64,000 bases of DNA, from NCBI GenBank assembly GCA_964563395.1, contig CAZLWK010000017.1, forward strand, positions 1 through 64,000, read 5' to 3'. Positions 8,971 through 17,224 of the stretch are shown here, piece after piece. A program made the position numbers and the translations under genes. This DNA comes from JBEVOS01 sp964563395. GTDB taxonomy: Bacteria; Pseudomonadota; Alphaproteobacteria; Caulobacterales; Aquidulcibacteraceae. The notes below the pieces were generated by a model. It was given only the letters and a program-made list of their open reading frames with translations, was not told the origin of the DNA and made no database searches. Positions within the stretch are counted from its first letter, which is position 1. Each line of letters opens with the position of its first letter.

Positions 8971-9966
8971 TCAGGGATCGGGGCGCTCCACCACGCGGAC
9001 GCTGAGCTTCGTCCGCGCCCCGTCGCGCAGGATTTCCATATCGATGATCTGACCGATCGTGTCCTTGGTGAGCACGCGGTGAATGGCGTCGACGCTGGGC
9101 GTGGCCTGACCGTTGAGCGAGAGCACTACATCCCCCGGACGCAGCCCGGCGACAGCGGCGGGCCCGTTCTCAGCGAGGCTCACGGCCAACACGCCGCCCG
9201 GCGCGGCAAGATGCAGCCGGCGCTGCAGCGCCGTTGAAAGCCCCTGGGTCTGGCCGGCGATGCCGAGCCAGCCGCGCGCCACCCGTCCCGCACGCATCAG
9301 ATCGGGAATGATGCGCTTGGCGGTGTTGATCGGCACGGCGAAGCAAATGCCCTGCGCGCCGCCAATGATGGCGGTGTTGATTCCGATGACGCGTCCGCCC
9401 GCATCCACCAGCGCGCCGCCGGAATTGCCAGGATTGAGCGCGGCGTCGGTTTGAATGACGTCCTCGATGAGGCGCCCGCTCTCGCCGCGCATGGTGCGCC
9501 GCAGCGCCGAGACGACGCCCGCCGTGACCGTCGCCTGCAAGCCCAGCGGATTGCCGATGGCGATGGTCAGCTCGCCGACCTTCAGCATGTCGGAATCGCC
9601 CAGCGAAGCGGCCTGCAGCCCGCCCCCGCTCAGGCGCAGCAGCGCAAGATCGGTATCGGGATCGGCGCCCACGATCTCGGCCGGCGTCACCTGCCCGTCA
9701 TGCAGGATGGCTTCGATGCGCCCCGCGCCCTTGACGACGTGATTGTTGGTCAGCGCATAGCCGTCGGGCGCGACGATGACGCCCGAGCCAGCGCCGTCGA
9801 ACAGATCGCGCCCGCGGCTGGCGCGGCGCACGCCGATGACGGCGGGCGCGGCGCTCTCCACCACGCGGATCACCGTATCGGAAAAGGAATCGCGCGGCGG
9901 CGCGGTGCGCGCTTCGGACAAATGGATGATTGGCGCGGCGGATTTGGATTTCGATTTGCCGAACAT
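8971..9966 (-). CDS. S1C family serine protease (DegP/HtrA-like) without a signal peptide
   Basis: A 331-residue trypsin-like protease with one C-terminal PDZ domain. The triad is intact: His76 in TNNHVV, Asp106 in DTDLALL and Ser182 in GNSGG. The PDZ domain spans about residues 235-325 (GVLAVSLAENGPAAVAGLRPGDVVLSLNG). HtrA proteases normally act in the periplasm, but the start MFGKSKSKSAAP is polar and shows no signal or membrane anchor, so this one may be cytosolic or use a start not seen here. It ends immediately after the convergent grxD gene. Confidence 0.88.
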   Translation of the reverse strand: MFGKSKSKSAAPIIHLSEARTAPPRDSFSDTVIRVVESAAPAVIGVRRASRGRDLFDGAGSGVIVAPDGYALTNNHVVKGAGRIEAILHDGQVTPAEIVGADPDTDLALLRLSGGGLQAASLGDSDMLKVGELTIAIGNPLGLQATVTAGVVSALRRTMRGESGRLIEDVIQTDAALNPGNSGGALVDAGGRVIGINTAIIGGAQGICFAVPINTAKRIIPDLMRAGRVARGWLGIAGQTQGLSTALQRRLHLAAPGGVLAVSLAENGPAAVAGLRPGDVVLSLNGQATPSVDAIHRVLTKDTIGQIIDMEILRDGARTKLSVRVVERPDP

Positions 9967-10045
9967 GCGATCGAGGTAGTGCGCGCGCGGCCGCTCTTCC
10001 AGAGGGCCGCTTTCGCGGCGCGACGCGGAGGGCTAAGCCTCCGCC

Positions 10046-10690
10046 ATGACCGACGACGCCAATCAGCCGCGCCGCTTCAGCCTCTTCGCCTGGGCGCGCA
10101 ATTCGTTCGCGGCGGGCGTCGCCCTGGTGCTGCCGTTCCTGGTGACGATCTGGGTGGTTTGGACGGTCGTGTCCTTCATCGACCAGAACGTGACGCCGCT
10201 TCTGCCGCCGGCGGTGCGGCCTTACGCCGATCTCGCGCCCGGCGTGGGCGTCTTGTTCGCGATCGTGGCGCTGACGCTGCTCGGCGCGCTGGCCGGCAAT
10301 CTGGTGGGCCGCTTTTTCCTGCGCGCCGGCGAACGGATCATCTCGTCGCTGCCGCTGGTGCGCTCGATCTATGGCGGGGCCAAGCAGATTTTCAAACAGA
10401 TCGCCGCGCCCGAACGCACGTCCTTCAAGCAGGCCGTGCTGGTGGAGTTTCCAAGCCCGGGGGCCTGGACGATCGGCTTCGTCACCAATGAGGACACGCG
10501 CGAGATCACAGAGGGCGCGGCGAGCGAGGCGCTCATCGCCGTCTATGTGCCGCAAGCGCCGATCCCGACGACGGGATTCCTGATTTATTTTCCCAAGAGC
10601 AAGCTGCGGCCGATCGCGCTCGGCCCGGAGGAAGCGCTCAAGCGCGTGATCTCGCTCGGCATGGTGCGCACCGACGACAAAGACTCCTAG
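10046..10690 (+). CDS. DUF502 family membrane protein
   Basis: A 214-residue protein with two N-terminal membrane helices (about residues 20-45 and 70-92) and a soluble C-terminal half containing GERIISSLPLVRSIYGGAKQIFKQI and TTGFLIYFPKSKLRP, which identify DUF502. The function of the family is unknown. Its TAG stop shares the palindromic CTAG with the stop of the convergent TlpA-like gene. Confidence 0.88.
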   Translation: MTDDANQPRRFSLFAWARNSFAAGVALVLPFLVTIWVVWTVVSFIDQNVTPLLPPAVRPYADLAPGVGVLFAIVALTLLGALAGNLVGRFFLRAGERIISSLPLVRSIYGGAKQIFKQIAAPERTSFKQAVLVEFPSPGAWTIGFVTNEDTREITEGAASEALIAVYVPQAPIPTTGFLIYFPKSKLRPIALGPEEALKRVISLGMVRTDDKDS

Positions 10691-11223
10691 GCGCGCGCCG
10701 CCGTCATCGCCGCGTCGAGCAGCGCCTCCGCGCCCGTCGCGCCGAGATCGGTGCGGAAATGGCGGATGATCCCCGCGCGATCCACCACCAGATAGGTGGG
10801 GCTCCAAGCGATGCGATAAAGGTCGCGCGCCCAATCCTTCGAAGCGTCGAACGCGACCGGATAGCGATAGCCGTATTCGGCGAAATAAGCGTCGATGGAG
10901 CCCCAACGGCCGAAGCGATTGCGCGTATGAACGTGGAGAAACGCCAAGCCTTCCGATTGCGCGATGCGCCGCGCAAGCGCATCGACATGGGGGCCGTCAC
11001 GCACGCAATCGGGGCACCAGAGCCCGCCGAAATAAAGGATTAGCGTACGGCCGCGATAATCGGCGAGTCGGGCTACGCCCCCGCCATGACGCGGCAGCGC
11101 GAAATCGGGCGCGGGCCGATCGATGAGATCATAGGTGCGCGGACGCGGATCGATCTCCGCGCCGATCATGGGCGGCGCGGCGAGCATCGCGAAGCCCACG
11201 AGCGCGGCCCGCCGATCCATCAT
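10687..11223 (-). CDS. Exported thioredoxin-fold (TlpA/redoxin-like) protein
   Basis: A 178-residue protein with an N-terminal export signal (MMDRRAALVGFAMLAAPPMIGA) and a thioredoxin-like domain. The redox motif is WCPDC at about residues 78-82, preceded by LILYFGGL, and the cis-Pro region is AWSPTYLVVD. It probably acts in periplasmic thiol-disulfide exchange, although the CPDC pair is atypical. The ATG at 11223 overlaps the TGA of the upstream lipoprotein gene (ATGA), giving a coupled pair at the end of a long minus-strand run. Confidence 0.8.
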   Translation of the reverse strand: MMDRRAALVGFAMLAAPPMIGAEIDPRPRTYDLIDRPAPDFALPRHGGGVARLADYRGRTLILYFGGLWCPDCVRDGPHVDALARRIAQSEGLAFLHVHTRNRFGRWGSIDAYFAEYGYRYPVAFDASKDWARDLYRIAWSPTYLVVDRAGIIRHFRTDLGATGAEALLDAAMTAARA

Positions 11224-11810
11224 CGCGGCGCGATCCAGCGCATTTCCGCCAAGGTGGCGCGCAACGCCGCATCCGGCTCGATGGCCGCGAACGGCTCGGT
11301 TGCGCCCGTATAATCGGACGGCAGGCGATAGATCCTCCAAAATGCGCCGGACGCATCCGTCGCGCACGAAAATCCCGGCGCGCCCTCGACGAAATCGGCG
11401 AGGCAGAACGGAACCTCCGCCGCGGGCGCCTCGGCGAAGGTGGCTTGGCCGATGATTTCGCCGCGCGGACCGCGCGCCTGCGTCGACCGCGTCACCAGCG
11501 CATGCACGCTCGCGCCGTCCGCCGTGGGCAACACGTCGAACACCACCTCATCGCCGGCCGAGAGCGTGATCTTGCGATAGGGCTGGCCTTCGATCTCTCC
11601 CATCGCCTCAGCGACGGCATAATTGGGCGCGGCCGCGGAGACGGCTTCGATGGTGAGGGGGATCATGGAGGTGACGCCCGCCGCACCGTTCGGCCCAATC
11701 GAGGAATCGTAATTCGGCGCCTCGACCACGGGAAATTGCGCCGGCGCTTCCGCTTGCGGCGGCGCGCACGCGCCCAACAACAGCGCCAACGCGCCCAACG
11801 CCATCCGCAT
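11220..11810 (-). CDS. Lipoprotein, possibly related to DUF1131
   Basis: A 196-residue protein with a lipoprotein signal (MRMALGALALLLGAC, Cys15). The mature part contains AGDEVVFDVLPTADGASVHALVTRSTQARGPRGEIIGQ-type sequence and two cysteines (CLADF, FSCAT) that may form a disulfide. The central segment resembles DUF1131/YfeY-type lipoproteins by eye, but I could not test this. Its ATG follows the TAA of a 35-codon ORF (TAATG), and its stop overlaps the next start. Confidence 0.72.
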   Translation of the reverse strand: MRMALGALALLLGACAPPQAEAPAQFPVVEAPNYDSSIGPNGAAGVTSMIPLTIEAVSAAAPNYAVAEAMGEIEGQPYRKITLSAGDEVVFDVLPTADGASVHALVTRSTQARGPRGEIIGQATFAEAPAAEVPFCLADFVEGAPGFSCATDASGAFWRIYRLPSDYTGATEPFAAIEPDAALRATLAEMRWIAPR

Positions 11811-11917
11811 TATTGGAACACCTCGAACAAGCCGGCGGCGCCCGTCGAAATCGCCAAAGCGATTTCGACGAACTGAAAATGATGGGCGCCGTTCTCCGGC
11901 ATGCTCGCGGTGTTCAT
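11810..11917 (-). CDS. Possible 35-residue ORF made by a duplicated thiolase tail
   Basis: This short frame starts with ATG overlapping the thiolase TGA (ATGA) and ends in TAA overlapping the lipoprotein ATG. Its last nine residues, AAGLFEVFQ, are identical to the thiolase C-terminus because the underlying DNA is repeated. The middle encodes a 12-bp hairpin. It may be a non-functional by-product of the duplication or a translational-coupling bridge; there is no evidence for a stable product. Confidence 0.3.
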   Translation of the reverse strand: MNTASMPENGAHHFQFVEIALAISTGAAGLFEVFQ

Positions 11918-11947
11918 TGGAACACCTCGAACAGGCCGGCGGCGCCC
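11812..11947. repeat. 32-bp direct repeat (two copies) flanking a hairpin
   Basis: Bases 11812-11843 and 11916-11947 match at 31 of 32 positions. The right copy is the 3' end of the thiolase gene; the left copy lies 104 bases downstream in the gene's direction, just before the lipoprotein start. The 72 bases between them hold a perfect palindrome, reported separately. Confidence 0.85.
11843..11870. repeat. 12-bp perfect stem-loop between the direct repeats
   Basis: CGTCGAAATCGC (11843-11854) pairs with GCGATTTCGACG (11859-11870) around a CAAA loop. No T run follows on either strand, so it looks more like an RNA processing/stability element or a small palindromic repeat than an intrinsic terminator. 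It sits between the thiolase and lipoprotein genes. Confidence 0.7.
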
Positions 11948-13104
11948 ATTCCGCCCCCCACGCACATCGTGACGATTGCGTATTTCGCCTTGCGGCGACG
12001 CCCTTCCATCAAGACGTGCCCGGTGAGGCGGGCGCCGGTCATGCCATAAGGATGGCCGATGGCGATGGAGCCGCCGTTCACATTGTATTTTTCGGGATCG
12101 ATGCCGAGCTTGTCGCGGCAATAGAGGCATTGCGAGGCGAACGCTTCGTTCAGCTCCCACAGATCGATGTCGGACACTTTGAGGCCATGCCGCTCAAGGA
12201 GGCGCGGCACGGCGAAAACGGGGCCGATGCCCATTTCGTCCGGCGCGCAGCCGGCCACGGCGAAGCCCTTGAAGAGACCCAAGGGCGCAAGCCCCTTCTT
12301 CTCCGCTTCCTTCTCATCCATCAGCACGACCGCCGCCGCGCCGTCCGACAATTGGCTGGCGTTGCCGGCGGTGACGGACGCGCCGGGACCGCGCACCGGG
12401 TTCAGCGATTTCAGCCCTTCCAACGTGGTGTCGGGGCGATTGCATTCGTCACGATCGACGGTGACATCGACGATGCTTTCCGCCTTGGTGGCCTTGTCGA
12501 TCACTTTCATCTTCGTCGCGAGCGGAACGATTTCGTCCTTGAAGACGCCATTCGCTTGCGCGGCGGCGATGCGCTGTTGCGAACGCAGCGCGTATTCGTC
12601 CTGATAATCGCGCGCGACGCCATATTTCTCGGCGACGATGTCTGCGGTTTCGATCATCGCCATCCACAGATCGGGCCGAATGCGCATCAGCTTCTCTTCG
12701 GTGAAATGATGCGTGTTCATGTGCCCGCCCATCTGCACGAGCGAGATCGATTCAACGCCGCCGCCGATCGTGACCTTGGCGCCTTCGTTCTGGATGTAGT
12801 GGGCCGCCTGCGCGATGGCCTGCAGGCCGCCCGAGCAGAAGCGATTGACCGTCGCGCCCGACGTCGTCACCGGGCAACCGGCCCAGATCGCGGCGTTGCG
12901 CGCCACGTTGTGGCCGGTGGCGCCTTCGGGCTGGCCGGCGCCGAGGATCACATCCTCCACCTCGGCCGGATCGATCTTGGCGCGCGCGATGGCGTGCTCA
13001 ATGGCGTGGCCCGCCATCGTCGCGCCGTGCGTGATGTTAAAGCCGCCGCGAACGGACTTTGCGAGACCCGTGCGGGCATAGCTGACGATGACGGCGCGAC
13101 CCAT
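11914..13104 (-). CDS. Acetyl-CoA acetyltransferase / thiolase
   Basis: A 396-residue thiolase with the full catalytic set: nucleophilic Cys90 in NRFCSGGLQAIA, His351 in GGSIAIGHPYGMTG and Cys381 in MCVGGGMG. It condenses or cleaves acyl-CoA in the cytoplasm. The sequence pattern (ARTGLAKSVRGGFNITHG start, long RPDLWMAMIETADIVAEKYG insertion) is that of FadI/acetyl-CoA acyltransferase-like members rather than PhaA, but substrate length cannot be fixed. It lies in a minus-strand run with RidA and a CMD-family protein. Confidence 0.93.
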   Translation of the reverse strand: MGRAVIVSYARTGLAKSVRGGFNITHGATMAGHAIEHAIARAKIDPAEVEDVILGAGQPEGATGHNVARNAAIWAGCPVTTSGATVNRFCSGGLQAIAQAAHYIQNEGAKVTIGGGVESISLVQMGGHMNTHHFTEEKLMRIRPDLWMAMIETADIVAEKYGVARDYQDEYALRSQQRIAAAQANGVFKDEIVPLATKMKVIDKATKAESIVDVTVDRDECNRPDTTLEGLKSLNPVRGPGASVTAGNASQLSDGAAAVVLMDEKEAEKKGLAPLGLFKGFAVAGCAPDEMGIGPVFAVPRLLERHGLKVSDIDLWELNEAFASQCLYCRDKLGIDPEKYNVNGGSIAIGHPYGMTGARLTGHVLMEGRRRKAKYAIVTMCVGGGMGAAGLFEVFQ

Positions 13105-13180
13105 GGCGGCTTCCTTCCGAGAAACGCTTGTAGATGCAATGGTCCATAGACCGCCGGCCGCCGCTGCGGAAGGGGGCGCA

Positions 13181-13579
13181 TCACGCCGCCGCCGTCGCCT
13201 CCAATTCCACCACGATGTCGGGGTGGTAGAGGCGCGTCACGCCGATGAAGGTGCAGGTGAGATCGACGCCCTTCGTACCGAAGGCGGCGGCCATCTCGGC
13301 GCCCGCGTCCCGCATGAAGGCGTCGGCGTCCGTGGCGTAGATGTTGAGCCGCACGATATTGGCCGCGCTCATGTCCGCCGCGGCGAGCGCGTCCTGCAGA
13401 TTGGCCCAAGCGGCGCGGAATTGCTGTTTCACATCGCCTGGATGCAGCACCGACCCATCGGCGGCGGTTGCGGTCTGTCCGGAAAGATAGAGCGTGCGCG
13501 CGGCGGCGCGCACCTCCACGCCATGATTGATGCCGAACGCTTTGATCCAGGGCGTGGGATTGATGACGCGCTTTTCCAT
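13181..13579 (-). CDS. RidA family protein
   Basis: A 132-residue RidA/YjgF/YER057c-fold protein. Family features are RTLYLSGQTATAADGSVLHPGDVKQQFRAAWANLQDALAAAD and the strand pattern LTCTFIGVTRLYHPDIVVELEA. Classical RidA hydrolyses reactive enamine/imine intermediates, but this member lacks an obvious EAIA-type arginine end motif, so it may belong to another subgroup. The ATG at 13579 gives the usual length; the in-frame extension to 13666 runs into the upstream gene. Confidence 0.83.
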   Translation of the reverse strand: MEKRVINPTPWIKAFGINHGVEVRAAARTLYLSGQTATAADGSVLHPGDVKQQFRAAWANLQDALAAADMSAANIVRLNIYATDADAFMRDAGAEMAAAFGTKGVDLTCTFIGVTRLYHPDIVVELEATAAA

Positions 13580-13595
13580 GGCCGCTGCGCCTCTT

Positions 13596-14114
13596 TCAAA
13601 GATCGGGTGTGTCGATGGAATCGATTTCGACGTCGAACGTGTTGAGAAAGCGGCTGACGAGGCCATAGAAGCCGCAGGCCAGAGCGAGTTCCACCAATTC
13701 CTGATGATCGAACCGCGCGGCGGCGCGGGCGAACGTCTCTTCGGTCACACCGCCGCGCTCGAATTCGTCCGCGAAGGCGATGACGAGGCGATCATCGTCC
13801 GACAGGCCCGGCGCGCCCGCGCCCTTGGCGGCGCCCTCCAATTGCGCCGCGCTCATGCCCGCGCGCTTGGCGATCGCGGTGTGATGGTGGATTTCATAGG
13901 CCGCGCCGTTGAGATGGCCGACGCGCAGGATCGCCAATTCCTTCAGCACCTTGTCGAGCTTGGCCTTGCGCAGGATCGCCGTGCCCATGCCGGAAAAGGC
14001 GCGCAGGCCCTCCGGCGCATGAGCGATCACGCGCATGACGTTCAGCGGCGTGCGCCCCAGCGTCTCGGCGGCGCGCGAGCCCTCTTCCGGGTCGGCGAAG
14101 GGAATGCGCGCCAT
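13596..14114 (-). CDS. Carboxymuconolactone decarboxylase (CMD) family protein
   Basis: A 172-residue all-helical CMD/AhpD-like protein with the conserved ELAILRVGHLNGAAYEIHHHTAIAKRAGMSAAQLEG block (about residues 59-94). The AhpD CxxC pair is absent, with Asn-Ala-Ala in its place, so peroxidase-type redox chemistry is unlikely. The reaction is unknown. It sits two bases downstream of the membrane-protein gene at 14117 and 16 bases before ridA, so they are probably co-transcribed. A paralogue occurs at 28473. Confidence 0.85.
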   Translation of the reverse strand: MARIPFADPEEGSRAAETLGRTPLNVMRVIAHAPEGLRAFSGMGTAILRKAKLDKVLKELAILRVGHLNGAAYEIHHHTAIAKRAGMSAAQLEGAAKGAGAPGLSDDDRLVIAFADEFERGGVTEETFARAAARFDHQELVELALACGFYGLVSRFLNTFDVEIDSIDTPDL

Positions 14115-14116
14115 CT

Positions 14117-15250
14117 TCAGACGTCCGGAAGGCCGCCATGCGGATTGACGCCGGTGAAGCCTGGATCGACGTTCGAGGTGGTGGCCGCCGTCGTCGTCGT
14201 GGAGGCTGCGGCCCCCTGCCCGCCGAACAATTCGCTGCCGCGATTCTTGATCCAGCGCGCGATATCGTCCGCCATCACGCCGGCGATGATCCCGATCAGC
14301 GAGACGGTGAAGGGATTGAGCATCGCCGCTGTGCCTTGCGCGGCTTGACCGGGCACGAAGGAGAATCCCGCTAGCGTGGCGTTGGCGACGATGTAAAAGG
14401 CCAGCGCCGTGCACATGCCGAATATCATCCGCACGATGATCTCCGCGAACGTCACCGGATTGGCGCGGCTCATATAGGCCGGGAAGAGATAAAGGATCGC
14501 GCCGAGCGCGCCCATCAACAGCACGAGGCAAGTCGACATGAACGTCGGATGGGCCTGCACAAGCCCCGCGCCGATCCCAAGCGGGCTCGTATTGATGAGC
14601 GCCTGCACCTCGCTCTTGATCAGATCGTATTGCTCGTAATTGTCGACGACGCTTTGCTTGAGCGCGAAGATTCGCCGATCGCTCTCGGCCACTTGCCCGC
14701 CGATCAGCCTTTGCTGCGCGACGAGATTGGCCCGCTGGGCGTCGCGCGTATCGAGCTGCTCCTCAAGACCCGCCAATTGCTCGACCTGTCCGCGCAGCGC
14801 CGCCACCGCCTGTTGCTGCGCCGGCGGCAGGCCCGTCTGTTGGGCGAGCGTGGCGATGCGCGCCTCAAGGCCTGGCGCATCGAGCAGCGCGGCCGTCTCC
14901 GCCACGGGCGCGCCGCTGGCGGCCTCCACGGAAGCGAGTTCGCCGGCGATGTCGGCGCGTGCCGCGTTAATTTGCGTCGACACCGCCTCCACATCGCTGT
15001 TGAGCGTGGCCAATTGGCGTTCGACTTGGATGAGCGCGCCGCGCGCTTGGGCGCTTTCTTCCTCGATGGCGCGGATCTGCGTGTCCGTCTCCATCAATTC
15101 CTGGACGGAGATCACGCCGTTCGTGGTCGGCGCCATTTGCGCGAGATTGAATTGAAAGCTGCGCGCGCTGAACAGCATGGCGTTCACGCCGAGCGCGGCC
15201 ACCATGAACACCGTCAGGAAAAATCCCACCATCCATTTGTGAAACGTCAT
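14117..15250 (-). CDS. Membrane protein with coiled-coil domain, function unknown
   Basis: A 377-residue protein: one N-terminal membrane helix (about residues 6-26), a long Glu/Gln/Ala-rich coiled coil (about 45-210, with repeated LEARIATLAQQ-like heptads), then two or three C-terminal membrane helices (from about 235 to 330) and a Thr/Ala-rich tail. No family was recognised. The ATG at 15250 follows GAGGGA and starts directly before the first helix. It heads the minus-strand run containing the CMD protein, RidA and thiolase. Confidence 0.72.
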   Translation of the reverse strand: MTFHKWMVGFFLTVFMVAALGVNAMLFSARSFQFNLAQMAPTTNGVISVQELMETDTQIRAIEEESAQARGALIQVERQLATLNSDVEAVSTQINAARADIAGELASVEAASGAPVAETAALLDAPGLEARIATLAQQTGLPPAQQQAVAALRGQVEQLAGLEEQLDTRDAQRANLVAQQRLIGGQVAESDRRIFALKQSVVDNYEQYDLIKSEVQALINTSPLGIGAGLVQAHPTFMSTCLVLLMGALGAILYLFPAYMSRANPVTFAEIIVRMIFGMCTALAFYIVANATLAGFSFVPGQAAQGTAAMLNPFTVSLIGIIAGVMADDIARWIKNRGSELFGGQGAAASTTTTAATTSNVDPGFTGVNPHGGLPDV

Positions 15251-15563
15251 CGCCCATCCCTCGGCTCGTTTCGCCGCCCGCTCCGCCCCCGGAGCCAGGC
15301 CGCTCTCCCCGCGCACGCCGCCGCCCGCTTGGCGCCGCGCCGCGCCAGCCTAGCGCATCGCCGCGGCCGATGGCGGAAATTCTTAACGCTTTTCCACGAC
15401 CGGCCCATGACGGCGGCGCTACGCGCGCACGGCGCCTACGGATTGAACGTCAGGGAAAAAATTTTTTCTGTTTCATTCATTTTTCTCTTGATCCAACGCG
15501 GCGGTCCAGGCCAAGTCGGAGCGTGACTGCTCCCCGTCACGTCTCTCCCCGGAGCGCACTTCC
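15251..15563. other. Divergent intergenic region upstream of CC_3452-type gene
   Basis: These 313 bases hold no convincing gene. A conspicuous AT-rich island in an otherwise GC-rich window contains the perfect palindrome GAAAAAATTTTTTC (15453-15466) followed by a pyrimidine run, probably part of the promoter for the plus-strand gene at 15564. CGGAG 9 bases before that ATG is its Shine-Dalgarno. Confidence 0.55.
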
Positions 15564-15926
15564 ATGAGCCTTTCTCGCCTGTCCATCGCCGCCGCCGCCC
15601 TGGCGCTGAGCGCCCTCTTCGCCAGCCCCGCCATCGCGCGGGACCGCGTTTTCGTCGCCGACCTGCAAGCGCCCGTCGCCGAGCGGGTTCAATTGATCGC
15701 CAACAGTTCGATCTGGGTTTGCGAAGGGGCGCGCTGCACCGCGCGGGCCGCCTCAACCGCCAGCGTCTCCGGCTGCCGCGACCTCGCGCGCCGGGTCGGC
15801 CCGGTGAATTCCTACGGCACGGCCACGGCCCCGTTCACGCCGGAGCGTCTCGCCGCCTGCAACGAGGCCGCGCCCGCCCCAGCGCCGACCAGCATCGCCG
15901 CGACCGGCGAAGCCGCCGCCCAATAA
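15564..15926 (+). CDS. CC_3452-type small secreted protein
   Basis: A 120-residue protein with a Sec signal peptide cleaved after ASPAIA (about residue 25). The mature part has the pattern of the Caulobacter CC_3452 family: IWVCEGARCTA followed by a CRDLARRVGPVNSYG stretch and a final single Cys. The four cysteines could form two disulfides in the periplasm. The function is unknown. It converges with the lipoprotein gene at 15928 with a one-base gap. Confidence 0.78.
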   Translation: MSLSRLSIAAAALALSALFASPAIARDRVFVADLQAPVAERVQLIANSSIWVCEGARCTARAASTASVSGCRDLARRVGPVNSYGTATAPFTPERLAACNEAAPAPAPTSIAATGEAAAQ

Positions 15927-15927
15927 G

Positions 15928-16398
15928 CTAGCCGCCGGCGCGGCCGCGGAGTCCGGCGATCCAAACCGGCTCCGCGCATGGCCGCACGGTGAGCGCCAGC
16001 GCCATCGCGTCATCGACGATCCGCATCCGCGTCGTACCCGTTCGCGGGTCTTCCATGTGATGCGCGATTGGCGTGAGCCACCCATCCTCGCGCCGGCGCA
16101 GCACCAGAACGCCGCGCACGCCGCCATCGGGCGCCGCGCCGGGCGGATCGTAGGCAATCCGCACCTCGAAGGAATCGCCGTCGCGTCGCGCATCGTAGCG
16201 CGGATTGGCGAACAGCGTTTCGCGTTCACCCGCATAGAGGGCGGCGACCGCGCTTTCCTCGAAACGCAAACCGATCCCGGCGTCGCACGCGCCGGGCCCG
16301 GCGCTCCAGAGACCGGAGAGCTCGCGCGGCGGCGCGGACCGTCCCGCGCAGGAGGCCGCCAGGACGACGAGCGCAAGCACCAGGAAAACGCGCCGCAT
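15928..16398 (-). CDS. Lipoprotein of unknown function
   Basis: A 156-residue predicted lipoprotein (MRRVFLVLALVVLAASC, Cys17). The mature part begins LSGLWSAGPGACDAGIGLRFEE and has a beta-rich look (VRIAYDPPG, VRGVLVLRRREDGWLTPI), suggesting a small lipocalin-like or barrel-like fold, but no family is recognised. The ATG at 16398 puts the signal at the start; the upstream extension to 16536 overlaps the divergent ExoD gene and is unlikely. Confidence 0.68.
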   Translation of the reverse strand: MRRVFLVLALVVLAASCAGRSAPPRELSGLWSAGPGACDAGIGLRFEESAVAALYAGERETLFANPRYDARRDGDSFEVRIAYDPPGAAPDGGVRGVLVLRRREDGWLTPIAHHMEDPRTGTTRMRIVDDAMALALTVRPCAEPVWIAGLRGRAGG

Positions 16399-16534
16399 GG
16401 GCGCTTCGTGAACCGACTTGGTTGACGATCGCTGAACGCCGGTTCGCGGTTTTCGGCAGGAATGCCACATTCGCGTGTAATGCGCGCGTCCGCGCTGGCC
16501 ATGACCCCGGTTCGCGCCCACATAAGTTGAGTCC

Positions 16535-17215
16535 ATGGATTCCGGCGCGCCGCCCCCTCAACACCACAAGCATGCGGGGCAGGCGCGCGCGTCCGAACTG
16601 CTGGAGGAGCTGCACGACGCCTTTCCGAACGAGAAAGTCACCGTGCGCGAATTGGTGGATCGGCTCGAAGGGCGCGCGATCGGCCTGCTCCTGCTGATCC
16701 TCGCCTTGCCGATGTGCATCCCGAACATTCCGGGCATCTCCACGATCTTCGGGACGCTGATCATCGCCCCGGCGGTGCAGATGATCCTGGGCGGGGGCAA
16801 GCTGTGGCTGCCGCGCCGCGTCGGGCAATGGAGCTTTCCGCGCGAAGGGCTGCAGCGGGCCATCCGCGCCGCCAATCCGTACCTGCGGCGGATCGAGAAA
16901 TTCATCCGCCCGCGCTGGACGCCGCTGACGCGCGCGCCTTTCACCATGGTGTTCGGCGTGCAGACGCTTTTGATGGCGCTGGTGCTGATGCTGCCGATCC
17001 CGGCCGGCAATTGGCCCCCCGGCATGACGGTGGCGATGACGGCGCTGGCGCTGTTGCAGCGCGACGGGCTTTTAATGCTGCTCAGCGCGCCGGCGGCGGC
17101 CGCGTCCGTGGCGGTGGCTTATATCGGCGTGCGCATCGGCCTCGCGGCGGTGACCGAGATCGGCCAGATCCTTCACGGCTGGGGCGTCTCCCTGGCGCAG
17201 ATGTTCGGCGGCTGA
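16535..17215 (+). CDS. Exopolysaccharide synthesis ExoD family protein
   Basis: A 226-residue ExoD-type membrane protein: cytosolic N-terminus with ASELLEELHDAFPNEKVTVRELVDRLEGRAIGLLLLILALPMCIPNIPG, then about four helices. The LPMCIPNIPGISTIFG core is characteristic. Members are linked to exopolysaccharide production and alkali tolerance, but the molecular role is undefined. It is a single gene divergent from the lipoprotein at 15928. Confidence 0.88.
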   Translation: MDSGAPPPQHHKHAGQARASELLEELHDAFPNEKVTVRELVDRLEGRAIGLLLLILALPMCIPNIPGISTIFGTLIIAPAVQMILGGGKLWLPRRVGQWSFPREGLQRAIRAANPYLRRIEKFIRPRWTPLTRAPFTMVFGVQTLLMALVLMLPIPAGNWPPGMTVAMTALALLQRDGLLMLLSAPAAAASVAVAYIGVRIGLAAVTEIGQILHGWGVSLAQMFGG

Positions 17216-17224
17216 ACGCGCGCG

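Noticed and set aside
15453..15466. GAAAAAATTTTTTC as a possible intrinsic terminator
   Set aside because: It has no GC stem and lies in a divergent promoter region; it is more likely part of a promoter.
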